Source: Anaerospora hongkongensis
GTDB lineage: Bacteria; Bacillota; Negativicutes; Sporomusales; DSM-15969
Assembly: GCF_004339805.1 (NCBI RefSeq)
Contig: NZ_SLUI01000010.1
Span: forward strand, 62,001 to 126,000
Direction of reading: 5' to 3'
DNA: 64,000 bases
The notes under the pieces are model-generated. The model was given only the letters and a program-made list of their open reading frames with translations, was not told where the DNA came from and searched no databases. Each line of letters opens with the position of its first letter. Position 1 is the first letter of the stretch. Positions 52,427 to 61,798 of this stretch are shown here, piece after piece. A program made the position numbers and the translations under genes.

Positions 52427-53458
52427 ATGAAAAAGTATAATGTAGCAATTTTAGGCGCTACTGGAGCAGTCGGGCAAGAATTCTTAAAATTGATTGAAGA
52501 AAGAGAATTTCCCTTCGCCAATTTAAAATTGTTGGCATCAGCACGTTCCGCTGGTAAAACCATTGACTTTATGGGACAGACGTATGTTGTAGAAGAAGCA
52601 AAACCTGAATCATTTGAGAATGTGGAGATTGCCTTGTTTGCCGGTGGAGCAGCCAGTAAAGCACTTGCTCCTGAGGCAGTGAAACGGGGAGCAGTTGTTA
52701 TTGATAATTCAAGTGCATTCCGTATGGATCCGAATGTTCCGCTTGTCGTTCCAGAGGTTAATCCTCAGGCAATTCATGATCATCAGGGCATTATAGCAAA
52801 TCCAAACTGCTCAACAATCATCATGGCAATGGCATTAAAGCCTATTTATGACCGGGTAAAAATAAAACGGATCATTGTATCAACCTACCAGGCAGTTTCC
52901 GGGGCAGGTAAAGAGGCTATCGATGAGTTAAATGAACAGGTGCAGGCAACAATCGATAACCGTCCTATCGTTGCCAATATCCTGCCTAGCGCAAGCTTGC
53001 CTAAACACTATCAGATTGCCTTTAATCTCTTACCGCAAATTGACGTTTTTCTGGAAAATGGCTATACAAAAGAAGAGATGAAAATGGTTCATGAAACACA
53101 TAAAATTCTCGGAGATTCTACTATCGGCATAGCGGCAACAACTGTCCGTGTTCCTGTTTTCCGCAGCCATTCAGAATCTATTAATATTGAGCTTGAAGGT
53201 CCTTTATCCGTTGAAGATGCAAAACAGCTTCTTGCAGCTTTTCCGGGGGTTATTGTTGAAGATAACCCAGATGAAATGATCTATCCGATGCCATTATATA
53301 CTTCAGACCGAAATGAGGTTTTTGTCGGCCGCATTCGTAAAGACAGCTCCGTACCTCACGGCCTCAACATGTGGGTTGTCGGTGATCAGATAAGAAAGGG
53401 CGCAGCTTTAAATGCCTTGCAAATTGCCGAATATATGATTGAGCAAAACTTAATTTGA
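52427..53458 (+). CDS. asd: Aspartate-semialdehyde dehydrogenase
   Basis: Makes aspartate semialdehyde, the branch point to lysine, threonine and methionine; 343 aa. The NADP motif is AILGATGAVGQEFL near residue 6, and the catalytic cysteine is in NPNCSTIIM near residue 128. ATG 52427 (MKKYNVAIL) follows GGAGTG by six bases and gives the usual start; ATG 52406 directly follows the dapB stop with no site. Confidence 0.96.
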   Translation: MKKYNVAILGATGAVGQEFLKLIEEREFPFANLKLLASARSAGKTIDFMGQTYVVEEAKPESFENVEIALFAGGAASKALAPEAVKRGAVVIDNSSAFRMDPNVPLVVPEVNPQAIHDHQGIIANPNCSTIIMAMALKPIYDRVKIKRIIVSTYQAVSGAGKEAIDELNEQVQATIDNRPIVANILPSASLPKHYQIAFNLLPQIDVFLENGYTKEEMKMVHETHKILGDSTIGIAATTVRVPVFRSHSESINIELEGPLSVEDAKQLLAAFPGVIVEDNPDEMIYPMPLYTSDRNEVFVGRIRKDSSVPHGLNMWVVGDQIRKGAALNALQIAEYMIEQNLI

Positions 53459-53468
53459 GGTGCAAAGA

Positions 53469-54689
53469 ATGCGTATTATCGTGCAAAAATTTGGGGGGAC
53501 ATCAGTCGCCTCACCGGAAGTTCGACAAATGGTTTTGGCAAAGATTGAACAGGCACGTCAGCAAGGTTATCGTCCCGTAGTGGTAGTTTCCGCTATGGGA
53601 CGTAAAGGTGACACCTATGCAACAGATACCTTGATCGGCGTGGCAAAAAATGCTTATAAGCACATTGCCGCAAGAGAACTTGATCAAATTATGTACTGCG
53701 GTGAAATGATATCGGCCGTTGTTATGGCTGGCACAATGCAAGCTGCGGGTATCGATGCGGTTATGCTGACCGGTGGCCAGGCAGGGATGATCACTGATAA
53801 TAATTTTAATAATGGACGTATTTTAAAAGTTGACCCGACGCGAATGATTAATCTTTTGAAAATAGGAAAAACGCCGGTTGTCTGCGGTTTTCAGGGGATG
53901 ACTGTTGATGGGGAACTGACCACACTGGGGCGTGGCGGCAGCGATACTACTGCTGCGGCATTGGGAGCGGCTCTTAATGCAGAATTAGTTGAAATTTATA
54001 CCGATGTGGACGGCATAATGACCGCTGATCCACGAATTGTTAAAAATGCCAAAATATTAGACCAAATTAGTTATGGTGAAGTTTGTCAGCTGGCTCATCA
54101 GGGGGCAAAAGTTATTCATCCGCGGGCTGTTGAAATTGCTATGCAAAAAAATATTCCGCTTGTGGTTAAATCTACATTTTCTGATGCGCCAGGCACATTG
54201 ATCACTAATGTTGTTCAGCAGGAAACCAGTGAAACAGCCGTGTCTGATCGTGTAGCAACAGGAGTTACATACCTGCCTGGGGTTATGCAGATTAAGGTTA
54301 TTTTAGAGGCCTCAACGACTCACAATGAAAGTTTTAAAGTATTTCGTGCTATGGCCGAAAGTGGAATCAGTGTTGATTTAATAAATGTGCATCCGGGGTT
54401 AATCATGTTTACGGTTATGGAAGACGTAGCAGATGCGGCAACTGTTAAGTTAGCTGCTCTTGGCTATCAGGTCGAAACCACTCGCAACTGTGCCAAAGTA
54501 TCGGTAGTAGGCGGCGGAATGCGTGAAGTTCCTGGAGTGATGGCCAATTTTGTTGAAGCGTTATCTTTTAACGATATACCGATTCTGCAGACGGTCGATT
54601 CTCATACATCCATTTCAGTTCTTGTTAAAAACGATGATGTCAATAAAGCTGTTACGGCCTTGCATGAACGGTTCGGTTTATCCAATTAA
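53469..54689 (+). CDS. lysC: Aspartate kinase
   Basis: First enzyme of the aspartate pathway, 406 aa. Kinase domain starts VQKFGGTSVASPE and includes TLGRGGSDTTAAALGAAL near residue 156; two C-terminal ACT domains (about 262-406) bind effectors. The closest Bacillus relative in position is dapG (diaminopimelate-inhibited type); the effector cannot be told from sequence. ATG 53469 follows GAGGTG by six bases. Confidence 0.95.
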   Translation: MRIIVQKFGGTSVASPEVRQMVLAKIEQARQQGYRPVVVVSAMGRKGDTYATDTLIGVAKNAYKHIAARELDQIMYCGEMISAVVMAGTMQAAGIDAVMLTGGQAGMITDNNFNNGRILKVDPTRMINLLKIGKTPVVCGFQGMTVDGELTTLGRGGSDTTAAALGAALNAELVEIYTDVDGIMTADPRIVKNAKILDQISYGEVCQLAHQGAKVIHPRAVEIAMQKNIPLVVKSTFSDAPGTLITNVVQQETSETAVSDRVATGVTYLPGVMQIKVILEASTTHNESFKVFRAMAESGISVDLINVHPGLIMFTVMEDVADAATVKLAALGYQVETTRNCAKVSVVGGGMREVPGVMANFVEALSFNDIPILQTVDSHTSISVLVKNDDVNKAVTALHERFGLSN

Positions 54690-54702
54690 AGGGGAGGATA
54701 AT

Positions 54703-55587
54703 ATGAAAGATTTCGGAAGAATTCTAACGGCTATGGTTACCCCATTTAATTCTGACCAAACTGTAAATTATGCTGCAGCAGCGCAATTAGCCCAATATCT
54801 TGTTGCAAATGGTTCTGATGGAGTTGTGGTTGCTGGAAGTACCGGTGAGTCTGCAACACTAAGCAATGAAGAGAAACTCAGGTTATTTTCAAGTGTGCTG
54901 GATGCTATTGGCGATAAAGCTACGGTGATTGCCGGCACAGGGTCAAATGATACACGTGCTTCCATAGCACTAACGCAGGCAGCTGAAAAGCTAGGTGTCC
55001 ATGGTGCTATGCTTGTCGGTCCCTATTATAATAAACCAACTCAAGAGGGCTTTTACCAACATTTTAAAACAATTGCCGATTCCAGTGCTTTGCCTTTCAT
55101 TGTATACAACGTGCCAGGCCGTACAAGTTCCAATATTTTGCCGCCAACTATTGCACGGCTTACTGCATGTAAAAATATTATCGCTGTTAAGGAAGCCAGT
55201 GGAAGCCTTGATCAGGTTTCCGAAATTATTCGGATTACACCAGAGGGCTTTTTAGTATATAGCGGCGATGACGGCCTTACTTTGCCGGTGTTAGCGGTTG
55301 GCGGAGCAGGGGTAATTAGTGTTGCCGGACATATTGTTGGTAAGCAAATGAAAGAGATGATTACAGCCTTCTTCCAGGGGGATCTGGCAAAGGCTCAAGC
55401 AATTCATTTAGAGCTTCACCCGTTTTTCCGGGCTATTTTTGTGACGACTAATCCTATTCCGATCAAAACAGCAGTTAATCTAATTGGCTTGAATGCGGGA
55501 CCGCTTCGCTTGCCGATGGTGGAAGCAACCGACAGTGAAGTGGATTATATAAAAAAAGCGATGCAGGATGTTGGCGCTTTGGCGTAA
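54703..55587 (+). CDS. dapA: 4-hydroxy-tetrahydrodipicolinate synthase
   Basis: Condenses pyruvate and aspartate semialdehyde, 294 aa. The motifs are GSTGESATLS near residue 44, YNVPGRTSSNI near residue 134, and the Schiff-base lysine in IIAVKEASGSL near residue 163. AAAGGGGAGG lies just before ATG 54703; the frame is open further upstream inside lysC but without a ribosome site. It closes the lysine operon. Confidence 0.97.
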   Translation: MKDFGRILTAMVTPFNSDQTVNYAAAAQLAQYLVANGSDGVVVAGSTGESATLSNEEKLRLFSSVLDAIGDKATVIAGTGSNDTRASIALTQAAEKLGVHGAMLVGPYYNKPTQEGFYQHFKTIADSSALPFIVYNVPGRTSSNILPPTIARLTACKNIIAVKEASGSLDQVSEIIRITPEGFLVYSGDDGLTLPVLAVGGAGVISVAGHIVGKQMKEMITAFFQGDLAKAQAIHLELHPFFRAIFVTTNPIPIKTAVNLIGLNAGPLRLPMVEATDSEVDYIKKAMQDVGALA

Positions 55588-55588
55588 A

Positions 55589-55621
55589 GTTCAGCCATCC
55601 CCTTTTAGGGGATGGCTGAAG
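55589..55621 (+). terminator. Strong hairpin after dapA (probable terminator)
   Basis: TTCAGCCATCCCC and GGGGATGGCTGAA form a perfect 13-pair stem with a TTTTA loop. Only GTATTTATAA follows, not a clean T run, so termination may be partial or the hairpin may serve as an RNA end. Confidence 0.6.
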
Positions 55622-55667
55622 TATTTATAAGGGGAATTTGCATATAATAACCTAGTATATTTGCCAC

Positions 55668-55696
55668 TTGTTGTAAATGCCAGAATACGATATAAT
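55668..55696 (+). promoter_or_regulatory. Sigma-A promoter of the RNase J gene
   Basis: TTGTTG (55668-55673), 17 bases, TATAAT (55691-55696). It leaves an untranslated leader of about 120 bases. Confidence 0.8.
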
Positions 55697-55704
55697 AAAA
55701 ATCA

Positions 55705-55805
55705 AGTGGACGGAACGGCGTAGTCCTTAACTATTTCGACATGGGCGGCGGTATAGAGAAATAGGGTTGTCTTTTCGCTGTTTTTTGCTTTATTTTACAA
55801 TTGAT
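55705..55805 (+). promoter_or_regulatory. Structured leader before the RNase J gene
   Basis: The leader has two hairpins: GGAC/GTCC (55708/55723) and CTATTTC/GAAATAG (55731/55758), the second with a 20-base G-rich loop. A run of T-rich sequence (about 55770-55797) comes after. A Spo0A box on the minus strand (TTCGACA, 55735-55741) lies in the second hairpin. I do not recognise a known riboswitch. RNase J genes are often autoregulated, which would fit. Confidence 0.45.
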
Positions 55806-55826
55806 CTTTCGGAGGTGTAACTTTTT

Positions 55827-57491
55827 TTGGCCAAATTACCGCAAAAATTACAGATAATTCCTCTTGGCGGGCTTGGTGAGATCGGAAAAAATATGACTGT
55901 CGTTCGTTGCGGGGACGACATCATCGTAATTGATTCGGGTCTGATGTTTCCGGAGGATAGCATGCCGGGTATTGACTTAGTAATACCTGATATTTCCTAT
56001 TTGCTCGAAAATAAGGATTTAGTACGTGCTATTATTTTAACTCATGGACATGAAGACCACATTGGAGCCTTACCTTATATACTGAAGCAATTGAGCGTAC
56101 CTGTTTACGGAACACGGCTGACTTTGGGAATCGTGGGTAACCGGTTAAAAGAAAACAATATTGCCAACAGTGCTTTACATACTGTCGCGGCAGGTGATGA
56201 AATTGTTTTAGGACATTTCAAAATCGGTTTTATCCATGTCAATCATAGTATTGCCGATTCTGTGGCGTTGTCGATAAAAACACCGGTGGGGACGATTGTT
56301 CATACCGGGGACTTTAAGTTTGATCAGACCCCTGTTGATGGCCGGAGCAGTGACTTGCATAAGTTTTCGGAGTTAGGTGATCAAGGCGTTCTCGTTTTGC
56401 TTGCCGACAGTACAAATGCCGAACGTCCTGGCTACACAATGAGTGAACGAACGGTGGGGGCAACCTTTGAAGAAACATTCCGGACGGCACGCGAACGCAT
56501 TGTTATTGCTACTTTTTCTTCCAACATCCACCGCATTCAACAAGCAATTAATGCTGCTTGTAAATATAACAGAAAAGTAGCCATCTTAGGTCGCAGTATG
56601 ATTAATATTGTCACTATCGCGATTGAACTCGGACATCTGCATATTCCGGACGGCGTATTGATTGATATTGATGAAATAAACAATTACCCGCCTTCAGGAA
56701 TTGTCATTATAACAACAGGCAGTCAGGGAGAGCCAATGTCGGCGTTGACGCGCATGGCGATGTCGGATCATAAAAAAGTCGATATTGCTCCGGGGGATAC
56801 GATAATTATTTCCGCAACACCTATTCCCGGTAATGAAAAACTGGTATATCGTAATGTTGACCACCTTCTCCGCCAAGGTGCTGAAGTCGTTTATGAGTCT
56901 CAGGCAGGTATTCACGTTTCCGGTCATGCCAGCCAGGAAGAGTTAAAATTAATCCATAACCTAGTGAGGCCCAAGTTTTTTATACCCGTTCACGGAGAAT
57001 ACCGCCATTTAATTAAACATGCTAAGTTAGCACAGGATTTAGGAATGGCTAGGGAAAACATCTTCCTGGCTGATAATGGATCCGTTCTCGAATTTACACG
57101 TGAAAAGGGACAGTTGAGCGGCAAAGTAACAGCTGGCAGTGTCCTTGTTGATGGACTAGGTGTTGGTGATGTTGGCAATATTGTCTTAAGAGACCGGCGC
57201 CAGTTATCTCAGGATGGTATACTAATCATGGTTGTTACAATGGATAAAGAAAGTGGTTCGATACTGGTCGGACCTGATATTGTGTCGCGTGGCTTTGTCT
57301 ATGTACGGGAATCAGAGCAATTAATGGAAGAGGCAAAGGAGCGTGTAAAGCAGGCTCTGGAAAAATGTGAGGTCAATGGTATTACCGAATGGGCTTCGAT
57401 TAAAACTAGTGTCCGTGAGGTATTGGGGAAATATTTATATGAAAAAACACGCCGCCGGCCTATGATTTTACCAATAATCATGGAAGTCTGA
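55827..57491 (+). CDS. rnj: Ribonuclease J
   Basis: A 554-aa metallo-beta-lactamase/beta-CASP ribonuclease with 5'-3' exonuclease and endonuclease activity in RNA decay. The metal motif is THGHEDHIGALPY near residue 73, followed by HTGDFKFD near 157, the beta-CASP block and a C-terminal HGEYRHL near 388. TTG 55827 follows GGAGGTG by nine bases. The place before tepA-ylzJ-spoIIIE corresponds to rnjB (ymfA) in Bacillus; whether it is J1 or J2 type needs a tree. Confidence 0.94.
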   Translation: MAKLPQKLQIIPLGGLGEIGKNMTVVRCGDDIIVIDSGLMFPEDSMPGIDLVIPDISYLLENKDLVRAIILTHGHEDHIGALPYILKQLSVPVYGTRLTLGIVGNRLKENNIANSALHTVAAGDEIVLGHFKIGFIHVNHSIADSVALSIKTPVGTIVHTGDFKFDQTPVDGRSSDLHKFSELGDQGVLVLLADSTNAERPGYTMSERTVGATFEETFRTARERIVIATFSSNIHRIQQAINAACKYNRKVAILGRSMINIVTIAIELGHLHIPDGVLIDIDEINNYPPSGIVIITTGSQGEPMSALTRMAMSDHKKVDIAPGDTIIISATPIPGNEKLVYRNVDHLLRQGAEVVYESQAGIHVSGHASQEELKLIHNLVRPKFFIPVHGEYRHLIKHAKLAQDLGMARENIFLADNGSVLEFTREKGQLSGKVTAGSVLVDGLGVGDVGNIVLRDRRQLSQDGILIMVVTMDKESGSILVGPDIVSRGFVYVRESEQLMEEAKERVKQALEKCEVNGITEWASIKTSVREVLGKYLYEKTRRRPMILPIIMEV

Positions 57492-57494
57492 TCC

Positions 57495-57527
57495 AAAACC
57501 GAGGTTAAATCCTCGGTTTATCTTTTT
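57495..57527 (+). terminator. Rho-independent terminator after RNase J
   Basis: AAACCGAGG and CCTCGGTTT pair perfectly around TTAAAT, followed by ATCTTTTT. Confidence 0.85.
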
Positions 57528-57559
57528 GATTTCGGTATGAAACTTGAATCCGGGTCCAT

Positions 57560-57580
57560 ACTAGTAAGGATATTACTAGT
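57560..57580. repeat. Perfect dyad just before the tepA ribosome site
   Basis: ACTAGTAA (57560) and TTACTAGT (57573) are an exact eight-base inverted repeat spaced by GGATA. It ends one base before the TTGGAGGG ribosome site. It may be an operator or a small RNA hairpin. No convincing promoter was found nearby. Confidence 0.5.
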
Positions 57581-57592
57581 TGGAGGGAAATT

Positions 57593-58381
57593 ATGATAGA
57601 TAATGACAACCCTGTTATAGCTCCTCCTGGAACAAATCCGGAAAATCCCACTGAGCCGGCTTTACCGGCAGAGACACCCAAAAAACACCGGTCAGCTTCA
57701 GCAAAAAAAGGGACAGCCGTCGAAAATATTCAGGAACTCGGCAGTACTGAGGTGCCTACTGCTAAATCAAATGTCCATGTAATGACAATTATCGGACAAA
57801 TTGAAGGCCATATGGTGCTTCCACCTCAGAATAAAACCACAAAATATGAACATATTATGCCGCAACTGGTTGCTATCGAGCAAAATCCGGAAATTGAAGG
57901 GTTAATGCTGCTGTTAAACACGGTTGGGGGCGATGTTGAAGCCGGTTTGGCGATTGCAGAAATGATTGCCAGCATGTCTAAGCCGTCCGTTTCCATTGTT
58001 CTCGGCGGCGGACACAGCATCGGTGCTCCGATTGCCGTGTCAGCCACCTACTCATTTATTGTAGAAAGTGCCAGCATGACAATCCATCCGATTCGACTTA
58101 CCGGAATGGTTATTGGCGCTCCCAGTTCTTTTGACTATTTAGAGAAAATGCAGGATAGAGTTAATAAATTTGTTGTAAGCCATTCCAGTATCAACGAAAA
58201 GAAATGGAAAGAACTATTGTTTAAGACAGGAGAGCTTTCCCGCGATATTGGCACGAATGTTGTCGGCAAGGACGCGGTTCATTACGGCCTAATCAACGAA
58301 GTCGGCGGTGTTTCTAATGCGCTTGTCAAACTACAGCAGTTAATTAAAGCCCAAAAGGAAAGTAAGGGGTTGAAGCAATAA
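57593..58381 (+). CDS. tepA: TepA/ClpP-like protease
   Basis: A 262-aa ClpP-fold protein of the YmfB/TepA group (translocation-enhancing, spore small-acid-protein degradation in Bacillus). A Pro-rich, low-complexity N-terminus (about 1-50) precedes the ClpP domain. The serine of the nucleophile elbow is in [14 protein letters not shown] near residue 144, and the histidine in [10 protein letters not shown] near 165. It has the usual neighbours (rnj, ylzJ, spoIIIE). ATG 57593 follows GGAGGG. Confidence 0.93.
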   Translation: MIDNDNPVIAPPGTNPENPTEPALPAETPKKHRSASAKKGTAVENIQELGSTEVPTAKSNVHVMTIIGQIEGHMVLPPQNKTTKYEHIMPQLVAIEQNPEIEGLMLLLNTVGGDVEAGLAIAEMIASMSKPSVSIVLGGGHSIGAPIAVSATYSFIVESASMTIHPIRLTGMVIGAPSSFDYLEKMQDRVNKFVVSHSSINEKKWKELLFKTGELSRDIGTNVVGKDAVHYGLINEVGGVSNALVKLQQLIKAQKESKGLKQ

Positions 58382-58620
58382 TGGTATTATGGACCATTAT
58401 CCCTTCTGAACTTATTTTCCAGGAGCAAAGCGCGGCGGTAGCGCCTGTCTATGAAGAAGTCGATTTGGCCGGTAAGAAAGTTATTGTGGAAAGGTGTTCA
58501 CCTAACCAGTCAAAAATTGTTAAACTAATATCCACCTGCCCTGATGATTATCTGTTGGCAGAGTTCCAGCCGGGAACTTTGTTGACTTATAAACCATCTT
58601 ACGAACAGACAACTAGCTAA
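58381..58620 (+). CDS. YlzJ-like protein
   Basis: A 79-aa protein starting [15 protein letters not shown], the conserved start of the YlzJ family (PF14035), function unknown. It always lies between tepA and spoIIIE in Firmicutes. ATG 58381 shares its A with the tepA stop (TAATG). Confidence 0.92.
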   Translation: MVLWTIIPSELIFQEQSAAVAPVYEEVDLAGKKVIVERCSPNQSKIVKLISTCPDDYLLAEFQPGTLLTYKPSYEQTTS

Positions 58621-58627
58621 GAAAAGA

Positions 58628-58665
58628 AGGGAAAAGCTTTCATGTGGAGAGCTTTTCCTTTTTTA
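58628..58665 (+). terminator. Rho-independent terminator after ylzJ
   Basis: GGAAAAGCT and AGCTTTTCC pair perfectly around an eleven-base loop, followed by six T. It lies before the ftsK promoter. Confidence 0.85.
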
Positions 58666-58676
58666 TGGAAAAGGAA

Positions 58677-58703
58677 AGGGATTTAAATAAATTTGTCGAA
58701 TAT
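58677..58703 (+). promoter_or_regulatory. Candidate SigH promoter with overlapping Spo0A box before ftsK/spoIIIE
   Basis: AGGGATT (58677-58683) and GTCGAATAT (58695-58703) match the SigH consensus with one mismatch in the -35. TGTCGAA (58694-58700) is a perfect Spo0A box over the -10. Spacing and offsets are exactly those of the site before spo0A. Confidence 0.6.
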
Positions 58704-58727
58704 ACGTAATTTCAGAGGTGGTGCGGC

Positions 58728-60893
58728 TTGTTGAAATGGATTACAGAGTCTAATTCGGAATTAAAGTATGAATTGTTAGGACTATTGTATATAACCGCAG
58801 GACTTATATCTTTTATCAGCTTAATTGGTTTTCATGCCGGACCTGTTGGTATCTTTATCAGTAAAATGCTGAAGTATACTTTTGGTGTAGGAGCAGTCAT
58901 TTTACCTATAGTTGCCATTCTTATCGGTTCCCGGTATATTTGGAGCCGCCAGCCAATTGTTTATTCCGCAAGATTTTGGGGGCTTGCTTTACTTTACTTT
59001 TTATTGCTGACTATCTACCATCATTTTGTAATCGCTGAAAGCAAAGAGATTTTACCGGAGAGTCTTGTTCCTGGTGGCGGATTCATCGGTGGAATTACCT
59101 TGTTTTCACTTCGCAAATTATTTGGGTTAGACGGCAGTTTAATTGTACTGATTGCATTATCAATTTCTGCCTTGCTTTTGGCTACTACATGGTCCTTGGC
59201 AAAAGCTTTATTACTGGCTAAAGAAAAGGCTGCAGACAGCTTACAGACCGCTAAAGAGGCCATTGCCTGTACTTATGAACAGATGGCAGAGCATTATGAA
59301 GAGAACGAGCGGTCAAAAACCGTATTCTATAATCAAGAGAAAGAGCAGACTGAGCGTTCAGCAGCACCCCCACGGGTTAATAAGCCGGTTATTATACCGG
59401 ATGAACCGCTTGTAACTGAAGATGCGGATATGCCAAATTCGGTACCGGCCACAGTTACTCCTGTGGCTGGAACTCAGCCTTATACGGTTCCTCCGCTTAC
59501 CCTATTAAAGAAGTCACTAAAGCCAAAACAAAATAAAAGTAAAGAAGTCGGCGATAATGCCCGGATTCTCGAAGAAACGCTAGCCAGCTTTGGGATAAGT
59601 ATAAAAATCGTGAATACATGCCAGGGACCGGCAGTAACCCGTTATGAGCTTGAGCCTGCCCCGGGAGTAAAAGTGAGCAAGATTGTCAATTTATCAGACG
59701 ACATTGCATTAAAACTGGCAGCTCCGGGTGTGCGCATTGAAGCTCCAATTCCTGGCAAGGCCGCAATCGGGATTGAAGTTCCTAATAAGGATGTTGCCAG
59801 TGTACATCAACGCGAAGTGCTGGAAAGCGAAGAATTTCAAAAAGCCCCTTCCCGCCTGACCGTAGCCTTAGGCAAGGATATTGCCGGTATGCCGATTATA
59901 GCAGATTTGGCCAAAATGCCTCATTTGCTCGTTGCAGGTGCCACAGGTTCCGGGAAAAGTGTGTGCATCAATACGTTAATTACCAGTATTTTATTCCGTG
60001 CACACCCGAGCGAAGTGAAGTTTGTATTGATTGATCCCAAAGTTGTTGAGCTTTCTAATTACAACGGCGTACCTCATTTATTGACTCCGGTAGTAACGGA
60101 TGCTAAAAAAGCGGCAGCAGCTCTACGCTGGGCTGTTCAGGAAATGGAGCGGCGTTATGCCTTGTTTGCCTCTACAGGCGTAAGAGATATCAGCCGGTAT
60201 AATGAAGTTACCGTCGATGACAAGCTGCCGCTGATCGTCATTATAATTGATGAATTAGCTGATTTAATGATGGTTGCTCCTGTTGATGTCGAAGATGCGA
60301 TTTGCCGTTTAGCACAAATGGCTCGCGCTGCCGGACTTCATCTGGTGCTTGCAACCCAAAGACCTTCTGTTGATGTCATTACCGGTACGATAAAAGCAAA
60401 TGTTCCTTCCCGTATATCCTTTGCTGTATCCTCACAAGTTGATTCACGTACAATACTGGATATGGCCGGTGCAGAAAAATTACTTGGAAAAGGAGATATG
60501 CTGTTTTATCCCGTAGGAGCTGCTAAACCTCTCCGGGTTCAAGGCGCTTTTATTGCGGACAACGAAGTAGAAGAGCTAGTTACGTATATCAAACGTCAGG
60601 CTGAACCGGAATATACCGAGGAAGTTACTGCTGGCTGCCCAGAAGCCGCTGACGATAAAGAACAGGACAAGTTCGAAGATGAAATGCTGGAAGAAGCTGT
60701 GCGAATGGTCCTCGAAACCGGGCAAGCCTCTGTATCTATGCTGCAGCGTAAATTTAGGATTGGCTACACGCGAGCTGCAAGATTAATTGATACTATGGAA
60801 GAATTGAAGATAGTCGGCCCCAATGTAGGCAGTAAGGCAAGAGAAATAATCATGACATCTGACCAGGTTTATACGAAATATTTCAGGCAATAA
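58728..60893 (+). CDS. ftsK: DNA translocase FtsK/SpoIIIE
   Basis: A 721-aa hexameric DNA pump. The N-terminus has four membrane segments (about 15-160), then an acidic/Pro linker, the beta domain and the ATPase with Walker [15 protein letters not shown] near residue 403 and Walker [14 protein letters not shown] near 505, and a C-terminal winged-helix gamma domain (about 650-715) that reads KOPS/SRS sequences. Start TTG 58728 (or the adjacent TTG 58731) after AGAGGTGG. The tepA-ylzJ neighbourhood points to SpoIIIE; it may also serve in division. Confidence 0.95.
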   Translation: MLKWITESNSELKYELLGLLYITAGLISFISLIGFHAGPVGIFISKMLKYTFGVGAVILPIVAILIGSRYIWSRQPIVYSARFWGLALLYFLLLTIYHHFVIAESKEILPESLVPGGGFIGGITLFSLRKLFGLDGSLIVLIALSISALLLATTWSLAKALLLAKEKAADSLQTAKEAIACTYEQMAEHYEENERSKTVFYNQEKEQTERSAAPPRVNKPVIIPDEPLVTEDADMPNSVPATVTPVAGTQPYTVPPLTLLKKSLKPKQNKSKEVGDNARILEETLASFGISIKIVNTCQGPAVTRYELEPAPGVKVSKIVNLSDDIALKLAAPGVRIEAPIPGKAAIGIEVPNKDVASVHQREVLESEEFQKAPSRLTVALGKDIAGMPIIADLAKMPHLLVAGATGSGKSVCINTLITSILFRAHPSEVKFVLIDPKVVELSNYNGVPHLLTPVVTDAKKAAAALRWAVQEMERRYALFASTGVRDISRYNEVTVDDKLPLIVIIIDELADLMMVAPVDVEDAICRLAQMARAAGLHLVLATQRPSVDVITGTIKANVPSRISFAVSSQVDSRTILDMAGAEKLLGKGDMLFYPVGAAKPLRVQGAFIADNEVEELVTYIKRQAEPEYTEEVTAGCPEAADDKEQDKFEDEMLEEAVRMVLETGQASVSMLQRKFRIGYTRAARLIDTMEELKIVGPNVGSKAREIIMTSDQVYTKYFRQ

Positions 60894-60990
60894 TAGTATA
60901 AAGAGTTAATTCCGTAAGATAATTAATGCTGACCGATACAGCAATCACGGCAATAATTGATTTTGTACAATAGTTGGAGGAGGTAGTTTC

Positions 60991-61734
60991 GTGGAGACGG
61001 TAGGAGAAATACTGCTATCCGAGAGGGAAAAAAGAGGTCTGACGGTAAAAGATGTAGAAGCTGCTACGAGTATTCGCGCATTATACATAAGTGCTATTGA
61101 AAACAATAATTTTACCGTAATCCCTGGTGAAGTGTATCTGAAAGGTTTTATACGAAATTATGCTAATTACTTAGGACTAAATGGCCAGGAAATGGTTGAT
61201 TTGTATAGAAAACAGCAACTTCCGCCTAGTGAAACTTTTGCTGAGCCACCGATGCCAGAGACTGATGCGAGCCCGGCAGCTGCTAATTCCGGCAGCTTTG
61301 GTACCAAATGGGTTATACTTGGCGCAGCAGCAGTTATTCTTGCTGCCGGTGCCTGGTGGCTTACGACCGGCAAAGAATCAAATCCGGTTCAGCCAAAGGC
61401 TGGAATTCCGGCTCCTGCTCAGCAGCAGGCCCCCATACAGTCGCAAGCACAAGCACCAATACCGTCTCCCCTGCCTGCACAGCAACCTGCTAAAACCAAA
61501 CCAGTCGCAGTTACCGCAAAGTTTACTGCTGAATGCTGGGCACAAATTACTGTTGACGGTAAAGAAGTGTTTGAGGGAATGGTCGAAGCTGGCGCATTAA
61601 AAACATGGGAGGCGGAGCAAACTATTACTGTTAAATTGGGCAATGCTGGTGCCGCCGAATTAGTTCATAATGGACAACCGGTTGGAAAGCTGGGTTCTCT
61701 CGGAGAAGTTGTAGTTAAAAAATTCACGCGTTAG
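60991..61734 (+). CDS. RodZ-like protein (HTH domain plus DUF4115)
   Basis: A 247-aa bitopic protein. A cytoplasmic helix-turn-helix domain (about 5-70, [18 protein letters not shown] and [20 protein letters not shown]), a Pro/Ala linker, one membrane segment (about 105-123), a Gln/Pro/Ala-rich stretch and a C-terminal DUF4115 beta domain (about 170-245) follow in order. This is the RodZ layout, linking MreB to the envelope. GTG 60991 after GGAGGAGG. In Firmicutes a RodZ-like gene often follows ftsK/spoIIIE. Confidence 0.85.
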   Translation: METVGEILLSEREKRGLTVKDVEAATSIRALYISAIENNNFTVIPGEVYLKGFIRNYANYLGLNGQEMVDLYRKQQLPPSETFAEPPMPETDASPAAANSGSFGTKWVILGAAAVILAAGAWWLTTGKESNPVQPKAGIPAPAQQQAPIQSQAQAPIPSPLPAQQPAKTKPVAVTAKFTAECWAQITVDGKEVFEGMVEAGALKTWEAEQTITVKLGNAGAAELVHNGQPVGKLGSLGEVVVKKFTR

Positions 61735-61750
61735 ATTAACGATACTCCTG

Positions 61751-61783
61751 GGGCTTGGGTATGTACTCCAAGTCCTATTTACT
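61751..61783 (+). terminator. Weak terminator-like hairpin before ygiQ
   Basis: GGGCTTGG and CCAAGTCC pair over eight positions with one G-U, followed by TATTTA. The T tract is short, so readthrough into ygiQ is likely. Confidence 0.45.
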
Positions 61784-61798
61784 TACTGGAGAGATGAT

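Noticed and set aside
54550..54702. Upstream extension of dapA into lysC
   Set aside because: The frame is open but has no ribosome site; ATG 54703 has a strong one and gives the family start.
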